Positions 1 through 14,000 of a DNA stretch of 64,000 bases are shown piece by piece; positions within the stretch are counted from its first letter, which is position 1, and every line of letters begins with the position of its first letter. The notes below the pieces were generated by a model. That model was not told the DNA's origin and did no database searches. It was given only the letters and a program-made list of their open reading frames with translations. The stretch spans positions 23,622,001 through 23,686,000 of the forward strand of contig NC_091976.1 in the NCBI RefSeq assembly GCF_036711975.1, written 5' to 3'. The DNA is from Onthophagus taurus. Its lineage: Eukaryota > Arthropoda > Insecta > Coleoptera > Scarabaeidae. Made by a program: the position numbers and the translations under genes.

Positions 1-2103
1 CCGGAAAGTACGACGTTACTACAAAAATCTCGTTTACCACTTGGCGTATTAATTCATCCGTTTAAAGATTTAAGTAATTTGCCGGTGATTCAATGTAACA
101 CGATTGTGCGTTGTCGTACTTGTCGTACTTACATAAATCCTTTCGTGTTTTTCGTCGATTCGAAACGTTGGAAATGTAATTTGTGCTATCGAGTAAATGA
201 ACTCCCCGAAGAATTTCAATATGATCCGGTTAGTAAGACTTACGGAGATCCTGCACGCCGACCGGAAGTACGTTCAAGTACAATTGAGTATATAGCCCCG
301 GCTGAGTATATGTTAAGACCCCCACAACCAGCGATTTATCTTTATTTATTCGACGTATCAAGACTTGCTGTTGAAACTGGGTATTTACACACAGTTTGTA
401 ACGTACTCAGCGCGGAAATTCAAAATATTCCTGGCGATGCAAGAACGCAAATTGGATTTTTATGTTACGATTCGTGTTTACATTTTTACTCTTTAGCCGA
501 AGGTCAAAATCAACCCCACGAGATGACCGTATTGGATATCGACGACGTGTTTATACCATGTCCGGATAATTTATTAGTAAATTTAAAAGATCGTATTGAT
601 TTAATTACGGATTTATTAAGTCAATTGCCTATGAGATTTTCAAATACAAATGATACAAACTCAGCTTTAGGCGCTGCTTTGCAAGCGGCTCATAAAATGA
701 CTTCACCGACGGGTGGAAGGGTAACCGTTTTTCAAACTATTTTGCCGAATAAAGGTCCTGGGGCGGTTGTTTCTCGAGAAGATCCCAATCAGAGATCATC
801 AAACGACGTACATCACTTAAACCCGGCTAATGATTTTTATAAACGTCTCGCTTTAGAATGTAGCGGCCAACAAATCGCCGTTGATTTATTCATTTTAAAT
901 TCTCAATACGTTGATCTTGCGACTATTTCTGGAATAAGTCGTTTTAGTGGAGGATGTATTTATCATTTTCCGTTATTTAAAGCCAGTAGAATTGTTCAAA
1001 ACGATCATTTTGAGCGATCATTTCGACGGTATGTTACGAGAAAGATTGGATTTGAAGCTGTTATGCGTGTTAGATGCACGCGAGGACTTTCTATACACAC
1101 TTTCCATGGGAATTTGTTTGTTAGATCGACAGATTTACTTTCTTTACCAAATATTAACCCTGATGCTGGTTTTGGTATGCAAGTTTCTATCGAAGAAAAT
1201 TTATCGGATGTTCAAACGATATGTTTTCAAGCTGCTTTATTGTACACGTCAAGTAAAGGTGAGCGTAGAATACGCGTTCATACTTTGTGTTTACCAATTG
1301 GTAATACTTTACATGATATTATGAACTCGGCCGATCAACAATGCATCGTCGGATTGTTAGCGAAAATGGCTGTTGATCGTTCGATGCAATCGAGTCTTTT
1401 GGATGCGCGCGAAGCTTTCTTAAATGTAGCAATCGATATTTTAACTAGTTATAAAATTCAATTAAATTTGGGTTCTAGTACCAACGGATTAATGGCTCCT
1501 AATAATCTTAGATTACTTCCTTTGTACATTTCGGCGTTATTAAAAAGTGTAGCGTTTCGTGTAGGTACTTCAACGAGATTAGACGATCGAGTTCGCGCAA
1601 TGTGTGATATGAAAACAAAACCGTTGCCTTATTTAATACAACAAATTTATCCGGATTTATATCCGGTTCATAACCTCGAAGAGCATAGCACGGTTTTAAA
1701 CGACGAAGAGGAACAAATCCATCTTCCGCCTCATTTACAATTGACGGCGCGAAATTTAGATTCGAACGGTGCCTATTTAATGGATATGGGCGAACATATT
1801 TTATTATTTATTTGTGCAAGCGTATCGCAAGGTTTTCTTAAGGACGTTTTGGATTGTAACGATTTCAATAGTATCCCGGAAGATTTCTACGAATTCCCCA
1901 CGTTGGATAACGCGGCTAATCGAAGGATGCAAATGTTTTTGAATTATTTGAACGATGAGAAACCGTTCCTTGCTACGTTTCAAGTAATTAAAGATAACAG
2001 TCCGCAACGCGTTATCTTTTTAGAACGACTGATCGAAGATCGACTGGAAAACTCGTTGTCCTACCACGAGTTCTTACAGCACATCAAGACCCAAGTGAAA
2101 TAG
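1..2103 (+). CDS. Sec24AB: Sec24 (A/B type) COPII coat cargo adaptor, 5'-partial
   Basis: Frame 1 is open from base 1 to the TAG at 2101-2103, giving 700 visible residues; the proline/glutamine-rich N-terminus lies outside the window. Sec24 pairs with Sec23 in the inner COPII coat and binds cargo sorting signals at ER exit sites. A zinc finger is visible with cysteines at residues 38, 41, 59 and 62 (CRTC and CNLC). The trunk domain follows, starting near PPQPAIYLYLFDVS, then the beta-sandwich, helical and gelsolin-like regions to a normal C-terminus. There is no intron in this part. An A/B-type assignment is preferred over C/D from the general look of the zinc-finger/trunk junction; the family call is firm, the subtype less so. 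The frame is intact throughout. Confidence 0.95.
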   Translation, partial: PESTTLLQKSRLPLGVLIHPFKDLSNLPVIQCNTIVRCRTCRTYINPFVFFVDSKRWKCNLCYRVNELPEEFQYDPVSKTYGDPARRPEVRSSTIEYIAPAEYMLRPPQPAIYLYLFDVSRLAVETGYLHTVCNVLSAEIQNIPGDARTQIGFLCYDSCLHFYSLAEGQNQPHEMTVLDIDDVFIPCPDNLLVNLKDRIDLITDLLSQLPMRFSNTNDTNSALGAALQAAHKMTSPTGGRVTVFQTILPNKGPGAVVSREDPNQRSSNDVHHLNPANDFYKRLALECSGQQIAVDLFILNSQYVDLATISGISRFSGGCIYHFPLFKASRIVQNDHFERSFRRYVTRKIGFEAVMRVRCTRGLSIHTFHGNLFVRSTDLLSLPNINPDAGFGMQVSIEENLSDVQTICFQAALLYTSSKGERRIRVHTLCLPIGNTLHDIMNSADQQCIVGLLAKMAVDRSMQSSLLDAREAFLNVAIDILTSYKIQLNLGSSTNGLMAPNNLRLLPLYISALLKSVAFRVGTSTRLDDRVRAMCDMKTKPLPYLIQQIYPDLYPVHNLEEHSTVLNDEEEQIHLPPHLQLTARNLDSNGAYLMDMGEHILLFICASVSQGFLKDVLDCNDFNSIPEDFYEFPTLDNAANRRMQMFLNYLNDEKPFLATFQVIKDNSPQRVIFLERLIEDRLENSLSYHEFLQHIKTQVK

Positions 2104-4440
2104 CTAATAATTAAGTGAACCGTGTCTTATTAATATTAAAAAAAAATAAAAGGAAGAAAAATGAACATTAATCATGGTATATGATACATACTATTAATAA
2201 AATATAAATACATAAAGACGATAAAGTTTCGGTGCAAATTTATTGCTCGCATAGACTTTTCAATTATTATCTTTTAAGTGCATTTTTTTTATTATATTAA
2301 TTATATCCTATTTATTCTTGGGTCAATCAGGAACTTTTTTATTTAGTTTCATCGAAGAGGATCGAGCAAAAGCAATAACTTTGCATTATTTAGGAAGTAA
2401 CGTGGAACAAGAGTGATTTCGTTTCTTAATATTTAGTGTACATACGAGTTTGGATAAAATAAAGAAATATTACAAAAAAAAATAATAATAATAATGTTAC
2501 AGTGTTGTTTTCGCAGTTCTTACTTTCAAATTATTTCAAATGATAGTATTTATGTCCTGTTTATATCCTTTAGTAATAATAAAACTGTATATTATTCTTT
2601 AAATGCTTTTTGCGTTATTGCGCCAATAATGTTATTCATCGCTTTTCCTGTCAGATGGTTCTAGTATGTGCAGCATTTTATAATGTTTGGAAGTTCTGTA
2701 TAATTTTTTTAGGAATTTTTCTAATCCAGGAAGAACTCAACCCACACGGAACCGAACCCAAACGCAGCCCAACCTTTCTTCTCTCTCCTTGCCACTGATT
2801 ATGGTTCTGATAAAGGTTTCCGTCCTTCCTCAATCGCAAGCATGACTTCCATACAGGTCGTTGGTTCTTACCCTCTGTCCCACTTCTATATTTAATACCT
2901 CCTTCTATCTAACATCTTTATCTGCACAATATATGTATACAGTTTCCGCTCTGTACTCTTTTGAATCTGTACAGGTACGCCCTGAAGCAGCCATATCCTG
3001 CGATAAATTGGCTGATGTGATAATTAGTATTTCCCCATTTCTGTTTATCCAGGGATCTATATCCGGCAGGTTTCTCTTCATCCATTGTTCTTTTTCCCGT
3101 GCCTTCTCTCCATCTATCCCTCCACTTTTCCATGCATCGCTTCTTCGATGTCCTTTCTCCTTGATGTTTTTAATTATGATGTCCATAAGCGGTGTATCTC
3201 CCATGACCTGGAGTACTTGTGGAAACGGTTCTGTACGAGCTTGTTATCCTAACTCTTTGTACCCTTTCCATCGTTATCAAATTTCTCCTAATGTTAATGG
3301 TGTCTTTTTACGCTTCACAAGCATATAGTATTTAGGAAAATATAATTGTACAAATAATTTATTTGTTTTCTGTGTTCGAACCGCACTTCCGCAATCTAAC
3401 CTGAAACCCGAAAACAACCCAATTCAAAAGCAATTCATCCCAAAAGTCGCAACATCTATACATTGGCGGTGTTGATACCAACCTAACCGAGAAAGAAATC
3501 AACCTGAAAGCAATCCGCTTCAGAACCAACCTAACTCGGAAGGAACCCAACTTAAAAGAGATCCAACCGAAAAGCGCAGCAACATTTATGCATTGACGGT
3601 TTGAGAGGAATTATTTAGCAAGACATTTTTTGGTAGCGCTTTTTCATTTGCCAAATTATCATTACTTATGGGCTACTTTCTTAACGCGGGAGGAACTTGC
3701 ACGGATTATTTCCAAGAATTTATTCAATTTTGATAAGTTTTGTGCCAGAAGAGATAGTTCTAGGGATCTTACTTGTTGTGACATTGTGGCTTCAGCAACT
3801 CCTCTCATTAAATATCTTCAAATCACTCAATATGAAACTTGAAATATATAAAGTATAAAAGTATGACTTCACTTCTTAATATGTTGGTCTGGTCTGTCGT
3901 TGTTGAAGAAGCTAATTGTATTTTTCTCTATATTTGCAACAGTTCTTCGGTTTTTATCACTATTTCATTGTGCTCATTCTTAATGAAATTTGGCGATGAG
4001 ATTAATTTGAATTGATTAAAATCTGACGGCTTCAATTAACTCCATCTATGAGGATTTTATACCAACTAAATCATGAATCGGCTTTAAAAATAGAAATATT
4101 TGTTTAATAATACATTAAGTGCGTTATAAAAGAATAAATAAAAACATATTTGATAAAGTTTAACTTTATATAAAGTTTTTATATATAAATAAAAATAAAT
4201 AAAGTATCATTTTTATACAACTCCATCTATGAATAAATATCCGAATTATTCAACCAAAAAACTAAAATAATTATTAAAAAAGAAATTGATTCAATTAGAA
4301 TATGTTTTATTAAAATAATTTATAATATACCAAAAAAACATTTATTAATATAATAAGACAATAAGAAAAAGACAATAAATAAATAAAATTTAATTTTGAC
4401 GTTTAGTAAACGTTCAAATGTTCGTTACCACGTGACATAA
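2104..4440. other. Sec24 3' UTR and intergenic spacer with repeat debris
   Basis: The first ~500 bases after the Sec24 stop are AT-rich with several AATAAA-like signals (near 2145, 2190 and 2578), fitting a 3' UTR. From about 2600 to 3340 the composition is more balanced, and on the minus strand there are short open stretches (2905-3204) that resemble retroelement-type debris, though I cannot name the family. From 3360 to 3620 a segment ending in GCAACATCTATACATTGGCGGT recurs in diverged form about 130 bases later. The rest is plain AT-rich DNA. Confidence 0.5.
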
Positions 4441-4995
4441 CGGACCAATCACAATTGAAATTTCGACAGTTAAATCGGTGCAACTTCGAAAATCAATGTC
4501 ATTCGGTGTCTTGTCGCTAACCGTTATTTTGTGTTTTATCATTACTTGTGCGCGAATTTAGGCTAAAGCTAAAGGAAAACCATCCGGAGGATCTCAACAA
4601 ATTAATCGGCTCCCGGCGACGAACGGCGCTGTATCGAAACATTCCTGTTAGTAAGCGGATGTGTCGTTTTTTATCCGACATTTTGATTCAGTTGATGTCA
4701 CAAAAAGGGGTAGAATTTTTCTAAAAAAGTAAACCCTTGCGAGAAAATCGTTTGTACGCCACAACAAATTGAGGTTCCACTCTGCAAAGTTCAATGCATG
4801 TTTTAAATCGACATTCGTAAGGTAAGTAGGTCGAAAGAAAACTTGTTCTAGTCTTATTTGGTGTTGAGAAGGTTCTTTTCTTATTATATTTCTTATTTTT
4901 TCTTGTAGGTTTATACCACTTGTTTTTTTATTAATACAGGTTGTGAAATATGTATTAAATGTATCCATATTAACATTTAAAACATTTTTTTTCAG
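4425..4995 (+). promoter_or_regulatory. Probable msps promoter, 5' UTR exon and 5' UTR intron
   Basis: Upstream of msps there is a CACGTG E-box near 4431 and a CCAAT box near 4444. A less AT-rich stretch then runs to a good donor, GTAAGCG at 4651. A polypyrimidine tract and TTTTTTTTCAG end at 4995, followed by 16 bases and the msps ATG. This suggests a noncoding first exon ending at 4650 and a 345 bp UTR intron. The transcription start is not determined. Confidence 0.5.
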
Positions 4996-5011
4996 ATTAT
5001 TGTAAAGAAAA

Positions 5012-8000
5012 ATGGACGAAGAAGAATATAAAAAACTCCCTGTAGAGGACCGTTGCGTTCATAAATTATGGAAAGCACGTGTAAGCGGATACGAGGATGT
5101 AACTCGTCTTTTCCGTCAAATAGATGACGAAAAGTCACCCGAATTCGGAAAATATCTAGGATTAGTAAAAAAATTTGTGGTGGATAGCAATGCGATGGGT
5201 CAAGAAAAAGGTTTAGAAGCGACATTAGCTTTTGTTGAGAATTACGCCCATGCTGGAAAAACAGTTGGAGAAGTAATGTCGGGGATCATCACCAAATGTA
5301 TGGCCGCCCCAAAATCAAAAACTAGAGATTTAGCATTGCAAGTAACATTAATGTATGTAGAAATTGAAAAGCAAGATGTCGTTCAAGAGGAATTATTAAA
5401 AGGGATGGATTTGAAAAACCCCAAAATTGTTGCCGCCTGCGTAACAGCTTGCACCACCGCATTAAAAGAGTTTGGATCGAAAGTATTTCCAGTAAAACCT
5501 TTGGCAAAGAAAATTTCAACTCTTTTCGCAGATCGTGATAAAACAGTTCGAGATGAAGCCCGTTTGTTAGTTATTGAGATGTACAAATGGGTTGGACCAG
5601 CAATAAAGTAATTTAATTCCCCATTTAATCAAAAAAAATAAATTATAATAATCTTTTAACATTTTTATCTTATAGACCCCAATTAACCAATCTTCAACCA
5701 GTTCAAGTAACAGAATTAGAAGCTGAATTTGCAAAAATTGAAGGACAAAAACCTGTTCCAAGTCGATATTTACGATCACAACAAGAAAAAGCAGCTGCTC
5801 AAATGGTTGAAGAAGCCGTCATTGGGGATTGTAATGACGAAGATAACGAGGAGGAAGTTAACACAAATATGGATCCTTATGATTTAGCTGATCCCCAAGA
5901 AATTTTATCAAAACTACCAAAAGATTTCTACGAAAAATTAGAGGCCAAAAAATGGCAGGAAAGAAAAGAAGCCCTGGAGGCTTTAGAAAGACTTGTTCAA
6001 ACCCCAAAATTAGAAACTGGTGATTATGGAGATTTAGTTCGTGCTTTAAAAAAGGTTTATCCAAAAATATAAATTGCATCAAATCAAATTTTAATTAATT
6101 ATTTATTTCTTATTTTCAGATCATTCAAAAAGATAGTAACGTTGTTGTTGTAGCTTTAGCAGCTAAATGTCTTACTGGGTTAGCAAATGGTCTTAAAAAA
6201 CGTTTTCAAACGTACTCAGGTGTTTGTATACCTGCTTTATTAGAAAAATTCAAGGAGAAAAAGCAAAATGTTGTTGTTGCTATAAGAGACGCTGTCGATG
6301 CAGTTTTCTTATCAGTAAGTTAAATCATTTGCATTAAAAATTTAATTCAAATTTATGGTTGAATAAATTTGGGAGTGTTTAAGAAATTACTCGACATTGA
6401 AAGTGATGACTAAATTGTGTAGGTATTAAAATTTCTATGATATCATGTTTATGTCATTTTATAATTGGCCATTACAATGTTTTGGGAGTTGGTCATATTC
6501 AACAATATAATATCTTATTGTCACTTTCTGTGTACAATTAAAACACAATAGCTATAATATACAGGGTGGCTGATAGGTATGGAAACTGTTAGATATCTCC
6601 TAAAGTAAGATAGCTACCAAAAAATGTTAAGATACAAAAGTTTTAGTGTTTTTTTAAATTCTATTACAATAAAGACAAATTAAGTATACAGGGTCAGTTA
6701 AAAACTTATGACGAAACAAAGTTGGTTATAGTTTTCTTTAATGGAACATCCTGCCTGTATATTACTCCATATTTCAGTTCATCTCGAAATTCTAAACAAA
6801 ATTCATGTAGCACATCATAGACCTAAACTTAACCGTCTTCCAGATAACCAGCCTTTTAAAAATTTACAAATTTATCTAATTAGTGACGTAATAGACTGCC
6901 TAAGTCTGACGTCACAGAGATGGGCGGAGCTTATACCAACTCCAAACAATTTCGTTGCTAAATCGTCATAAAAAAGTCATTTAGTTTATTTAATTCCCGT
7001 CGACCCTGTATTTATATGATTTATAAATGTATACAAAATCATTCATTAATGACACCTATTAATAAACGATTTTAATGTTTCAAAAGTCAAAACTTATTAT
7101 TATAGTCTTACCAAATAGATATAGTGGTAGGTTGGGTCGGTATTACAGATTTCATTCGAGAATATTTACTAAAAAGACTACTATATTATACTCTGTTTTT
7201 AAACCAGGAGGAGTAAACGCGAAAGTCAGATTTACACTAGGAAAAATCACCAGAAAATATCACTAGATATTTTGGCGGTAAATTTAAATTAATAGTTATT
7301 ATTATTTATTTATTTACTTATTATTGTATTTATTTTCGTTTGTTATCGTCAACACTAAACATACAACTTAACATTAACATTGAAGTTATGAGTATATTTA
7401 TTTCAAAATATAATAAAGAAAGGTTTAAGAACACAAAATTTACAACAATGACACGAAACTGTCGAATTGTCAATAACCTAACCTTCAAATTCAAAATTGC
7501 CTGTGTGTGAACCTTCCTCGCATTCAACCAATCACGTGCAAGGTCAATCTGGTGACAAATTTAAAATACTCCTCCTGGTTTAAAAACAGAGTATAATTGC
7601 CAAAGAAAACTTCAAGGTATAATTAATGTTTGTAAACAAAACTAACCTTACCTAACATTCCTTCACGCTATAATTGACATTACAAAAGAAAACTTCACGC
7701 TATAATTGCCATTACTAATTGCCAAAGAAAACTTCATGGTATAATTAATGTTTGTAAACAAAACTAACCTTACCTCACATTCCTTCACGCTATAATTGAC
7801 ATTACAAAAGAAAACGTCACGCTATAATTGCCATTACAAATTGCCAAAGAAAACTTCATGGTATAATTAATGTTTGTAAACAAAACTAACCTTACCGAAC
7901 ATTCCTTCACGCTATAATTGACATTACAAAAGAAAACTTCACGCTATAATTGCCATTACTAATTGCCGAAGAAAACTTCATGGTATAATTAATGTTTGTA

Positions 8001-11000
8001 AACAAAACTAACCTTACCTAACATACAGTGTCTGAAGACACAGGGCTAAACCCGAAACTTAAAAATATACAACTTAGCGCTGAATAACAATTAAAACTAG
8101 AACTAACACTTGCACTAGAACTATACTCTGTTTTTAAACCAGGAGGAGTAAACGCGAAAGTCAGATTTACACTGGGAAAAATCACCAGAAAATATCACTA
8201 GATATTTTGGCGGTAAATTTAAATTAATAATTATTATTTATTTATTTACTTATTATTGTATTTGAAGTTATGAGTGTATTTATTTCAAAATATAATAAAA
8301 AAGGGTTTAAGAACACAAAATATACAATAATGACACGAAACTGTCGAATTATCAATTACCTAACCTTCAAATTCAAAATTCAAAATTGCCTGTGTGTGAA
8401 CCTTCCTCGCATTCAACCAATCACGTGCAAGGTCAATCTGGTGACAAATTTAAAATACTTCTCCTGGTTTAAAAACAGAGTATAGTTCGGTCGGACTTTT
8501 TTAAAGTTTGCCAGTGGCCAGTGATAGAAATCGACGGAAAAATATTGTAACTAACTCGTATATTAAAATGCGATTAATTATCTCAATAATTAACAATTAT
8601 AAATCTTAAAAATAAGTTAAAATATCTCGATAATTAATCGCCTTCATTAATACACTTGTTGGTTAAATGACTATTTAACACTAATTGAAAAAGTGCATAA
8701 TATGAATAGAAATGAATAGATTATTGCTCAGCTCAGATCCATTATTGTCTAGCATTAGACAAAAACCACGAAATAAATCTATACCACAGAGTAAAGAAGT
8801 CTTAGAAATGCTGATTTCTGCTGAGGCCCACATGGCTGACAAGAATTTTTTTGATGAGGAATCTACTGCAGAATATTCTGATCGCGAATGGAGCTCTGAT
8901 GACGGTATTTTTCATTTTAGATTAGGGTTGAAATATTTTCTAAATAATTTTTTTTAATGTAAAATTGTTTTTTACTTTTATATATGTTTACCAAAAGCCT
9001 AAAACAACTGAAATAAATCAAAATAAACGTTTATGAAATCCTTATTAGAGAAGTGTACAAAAGAAATATTTGGAAATTAGTAACTGCCATAAAAAAATAA
9101 GAAAATTCCTGCTATCTTGGAAAGTTAGATGATGAGATATAACTTTTACAACATCATTTGATAATACTGCATTGATACATAGCGAATAATACTGATGAAA
9201 ATATTTACATTTAAATCATAAAATTTATTTATTCATTAATTTATTTATTTTTATGAAATTACAGACTTCAATAGAAGCAATTTTAGAAGACGTTATCGAA
9301 GCATTAAACAATAAAAATCCCTCTGTAAAATCAGAAACGGCTCTTTTTCTATCAAGATCATTCGCAAAAACCCTCCCAGTTACGTTAAATAAAAAACTTT
9401 TAAAAGCTTTAACCGGCGGCCTAATCACCTTAGTTAATCAGCCAGGTAAGAATAATCTCCTTAAATCATAACCAAAATTTATTTTATTCCAAAAATATAG
9501 ATCCTACCGTTCGAGATAGTGCTTGTGAAGCCTTAGGAACATTATTGAAATTAGTAGGTGAAAAAGCTGTGGGTCCATTCCTTGTTGAACTCGAAAAAGA
9601 TAATTTAAAAATGACAAAAATCCGGGAATGTTGTGAAAAGGCGGTGATATTGGTGAAAGTTCCAGCGGCGAAAAAAGATAGGCAACCAACGAATAAGGCT
9701 CCTGCTAAACCTCAAAGTACGGCTGTTAAGCGTCCAAATACGGCTTCATCGGCTAGTAGTAATGCTAGTACAAAGAAAAAACCTGAAATCTCATCTGGAA
9801 CAGCAACTATTGTAAAATCGAAAGGGAATAAAACAACTAAGGCTGCTCCAGCGAAGAAACCACCGGTTGAAAGGGAATTAAGCGACGAGGAGGTTGATGG
9901 AATAGTTAATGACATTCTACCTTCCGAAATTATTGTGGGATTGACAGATTCGAATTGGAAAACTAGATTATCCGCTGCCGAACAAATGTTAACGAAACTA
10001 CAAGGGATGGATGCTAATATTGTTCCTACACAAGCTATGGTTAAATTAATTGCGAAAAAACCTGGGTTAAAAGATATTAATTTTCAAGTTTTAAAAGTCA
10101 GATTGGATGTTGTTAAATATTTGGCTGGAAATTGTTCGTTTTCAATGTAAGTCTTTAATAATTAATTACTTAATTTAAATTTTTTAATAAAAAAATTTAG
10201 TACAACAGCTTACGCATGTTTAAACGATACAATTGAAAAACTCGCCGACGCTAAAAATGGTGCAGCAGCCGGAGAAGTTTTAACAGCAATTTCGGAAGCA
10301 ACAAGTCTAGGTTACGTTTCCGCCCAAGTTATGGAATTTGCTGTAACTCAAAAAAGTCCAAAAGTACTTCAAGAAGCCCTAAATTGGTTATCAAGTGCAA
10401 TTAAAGAATTTGGATTTGGGTAATTAATCATTTCCTTTATAATTTCTTCAACTAACTTTTTTATTTTATGTAGAAATCTTAACGCAAAAGTCCTCATAGA
10501 AACCGGAAGAAAAGGTTTAGGTTCATCAAACCCGGCTGTTCGAGCAAGCGCGATAACATTCATGGGCGTTCTCTATTTATATATGGGATCGGTCATTTAT
10601 ACATTTTTCGAGAACGAAAAGGCCGCATTAAGAGATCAATTACACGTAGAATTTGAAAAATACGCCAACGAGAAACCTCCATCCCCAATAAGAGGCATAA
10701 CACGTAGTGAGAGTTCAGTGAGTGTTAATAAGGAAGTCGAAGATGAAGATTCCAATTCGGGAACAACAAACGTAGCCGATTTATTACCCCGAGTTGATAT
10801 TAGCCCACTAATTACCGAAACTTTAATTAACGAACTGTCGGATAAAAATTGGAAAATTCGTAATGAAGCTTTAACAAAAATCAATTCAATTATAAAAGAA
10901 GCGAAATTAATCAAACCGAATATAGGGGATTTACCTCAAGCTTTAGAACCGAGACTTTTGGATACAAATAGTAAAATAGCTCAAGCGACAATTAATCTTT

Positions 11001-14000
11001 GTGAAACGATTGCTCTTTCTATGGGACCTGCTTGCAAAAATTTAATTCGAGTGCTATTTCCGGGATTATTACATGGTTAGATTTAATTATAGTAAAACCT
11101 CAATGTAACGGAATGTTTTTAATGGGACAAAATATTTTTAAGTCGAACCTGGATAAGTGGGAACAACTTTAAAATCCTTCTTATTGAGGTGTCCCAGTAA
11201 TCCAAAATCCCAGTTATAAAAATCTTAATCCCACATACAGAGATCAATCAATTTCATTTAAACTAAAGCAAACATTTTATTAATTAGAAAAAATCGTTTT
11301 TTTTCTCTAAATCATTTAATAAATAACATGATCATTTGTTTCGTCTCAACCTTCAAAAAAAGATTGTAAAACATTCATAGCTTTTCGTGCTTCCGCTCTG
11401 GTTATTACAGGATTTTGTACTTCTGGTTCATCAACATCTTGTTTATCTTGGTCCAAGTTTTCATTAAAAAAGTTCCTCAATGTCATTATTTTGATCTCCA
11501 CAAATACTTAAACCACTGTCCACGTTTATGAAATCCCATGCAGTGATTTACTCTTCGCATCTTTTAGTAACAGTGAGTTCGCATTCTATCGCTGGTTGTT
11601 CTTTATCTTCATGAAATTCATCAACATCCATTTCTTCATATAACCGATGTTTTTTTGGAACAATTAACAATTGTTTTCTTGGTTTTCTATACATTTTAGT
11701 ATGTGTTTCACAACAATTTGACGATAAAGAACTTTAAAATTTTGTATAATACCTTGATCCAATGGTTGTAATTTACTGGTTGTGTTAGCAGGAAGAAACG
11801 AAATTTTGATGCTGTTTAATGTAAAAATGTCCTTTATAAAAACAATAATTTTTCTTTTTTGCTGACTCATCCCGAAAGATAATGGCCGTCATCCACTAGT
11901 TTTTGTAGTTTATCGGTAGTGTCTTAATATTTTGGAAACATCTTGGTTTCTTTGATTTTCCCATCAAAAGTAATGGTATTTTTTAGTGGTGGAACATCTG
12001 GTTTAGTGGTGGAATTACCTGATATCCAGGCAACTATCCGGCCATTATTTAAAATTTTTTCAAATTTTGCAATTTTCGCCGATTAAGTTTTGAAAATTCG
12101 TATAAAATCCAGTTCTTGGAATATGAGTATGAAAATTTCCCAAAGTCTAAATAAGAGTGTCCTCTTTTCAATGAACTAACCCGTTTTGAAAAATAACTTT
12201 TACTTTTTGAGAAAATATTTGAAGTTTTGATAAAATTTTCGGTGTTGCAATTTTCATCGATGATTTTCAAAATTCGCTATAAAATTAATTTCTTGAAGGA
12301 TCCTTGTGGAAATATCACCAATTATTAATTAAAGTATCCTCTTTTTAATGCAAAATTTTTCGAATTTTGCAATTTTCGCTGATTAAATTTTAATAATTCA
12401 TATAAAATCGATTTCTTGGAATATGAGTTTGAAAATTTTCCAAAGTGTTAATAAAAGTGTTAATTCATTTCTTGAAGGGTACTTGTGGAAATATCGGCAA
12501 TTATTAATTAAAGTATCCTCTTTTTAGAGTTGCTTCGTTAGTTAAATCAGCATCAAAAAAGTTCATTTTGTATCTTGGATCCAAATAAGTTAACATATCT
12601 TATCAGGTTTCTTATTAATTTCATTTTTATTCAAATATCGCAATAATGTGGCAATGTAGGGTATCACTTCAGAAATGCACCAGAAATTATAACCATAATG
12701 GCCGGATAGGCTTTTCGCAAAATCACTATTCGTTCCATCACTACTATTTTTTCTGTCCCGTCCATATTAATGCATAACAATGTTACTCGTTCTTTGCTGT
12801 GTTTGCCAGCATGACAATCGTAGTTTTTGAAACAAATAGTGAACGAATTGGCTCTCGCACGGCATAACCATTGTAAACAAACCTACACTTACAATAGTAG
12901 ACAATAGTTGTTGCTAAGCTATGACGTGTGATGACGCACGAGAGCCAATTCGTTCAACGTGTGACCTTCTATTCATCTACTTTGGTTTTGTTAGGAAAAC
13001 ATTTAAAAAATAATCCAGTCTCGTCGGCATTAAAAATGTTTTTCCGTTCATATTCCCTTAGAATTTCAGGTAAATCATTAATCCAAGCATTACAAACCTT
13101 GTTATCAACAGATTTGCTCTCACCACAGATCTTTTTTAATGTTAAATCATTCCTCTTTTTATAACCTTCCATCTAACCATTACTGGCAACAAATACTTGA
13201 AGATTTAATTTTTTTTGCAAAATCTAAGTCCTTTTGTAAAGCAATCTTCCAAAATTGAAACTTTAATTGCCGCAGCGTTTTAAGTTTTCCGCGTCCTTTG
13301 GATGATTCGTCTAAAAGTTTAATGCATCTGCTAAAATTCGTCCAAGAGTTGACCGTAGAACCCCAAATTCTTTTGTTAATTCACTCCTACACATTCCCGA
13401 CATATATGCATTAATTATTTTTATTTTATCGCTAATGTTTAACCTTCTTAAAGTACGTTTATTTGACATTATCACACAATCGAAGTCTTTGTAGAATAAC
13501 AACAACCCGTTTAAACCTACACATATATGTTGGCGCCTTCGTCCTATTTACAGTGGTGCAAAAGTTATTAAAGTGGAACAATTCCTATATACAGGTGTCC
13601 GGAAATTGCGTTCATATATTTAAAGGTGTGATTCTACATAAAAAATCATGAAGAAAAGTTCATATAAAGGTGTGTCCTAAAATGCTAGTATATTAGAGAG
13701 GCTAGAATGGGTTATAGAGGTTAAAATTAGCCCAGATAAAGAGGTTGTTGGTTTGATTTTCTTTGCTGACCATTGTGTTGTAATTTGGAATAATGATATA
13801 CTAATGTGCACTTAAATAATGGTACAACGTAGGTACAATGTGTTTTCACCACCACTGACCATCACACATCATTCCATAATACTGCATAATGCTGTCATAA
13901 TTTGGTGATAATTTCTTGTTATTTAGTATAATTATTGATTGTAATATGTTCTCTACGAAACAATACAACTAGTTCTCAAATATTCGATAATTTTGACGAA

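Noticed and set aside
947..1324. 125-codon plus-strand ORF inside Sec24
   Set aside because: It overlaps Sec24 in another frame, is Leu/Val/Phe-rich and has no family; it is a shadow of the real gene.
2905..3204. 99 aa minus-strand ORF near Sec24
   Set aside because: It may be retroelement debris, but I cannot match it to a family and there is no gene structure around it, so it is mentioned only as spacer content.
7600..8030. CRISPR-like array
   Set aside because: The period is 122 bp with near-identical whole units and no unique spacers; it is a plain tandem repeat in a eukaryote.
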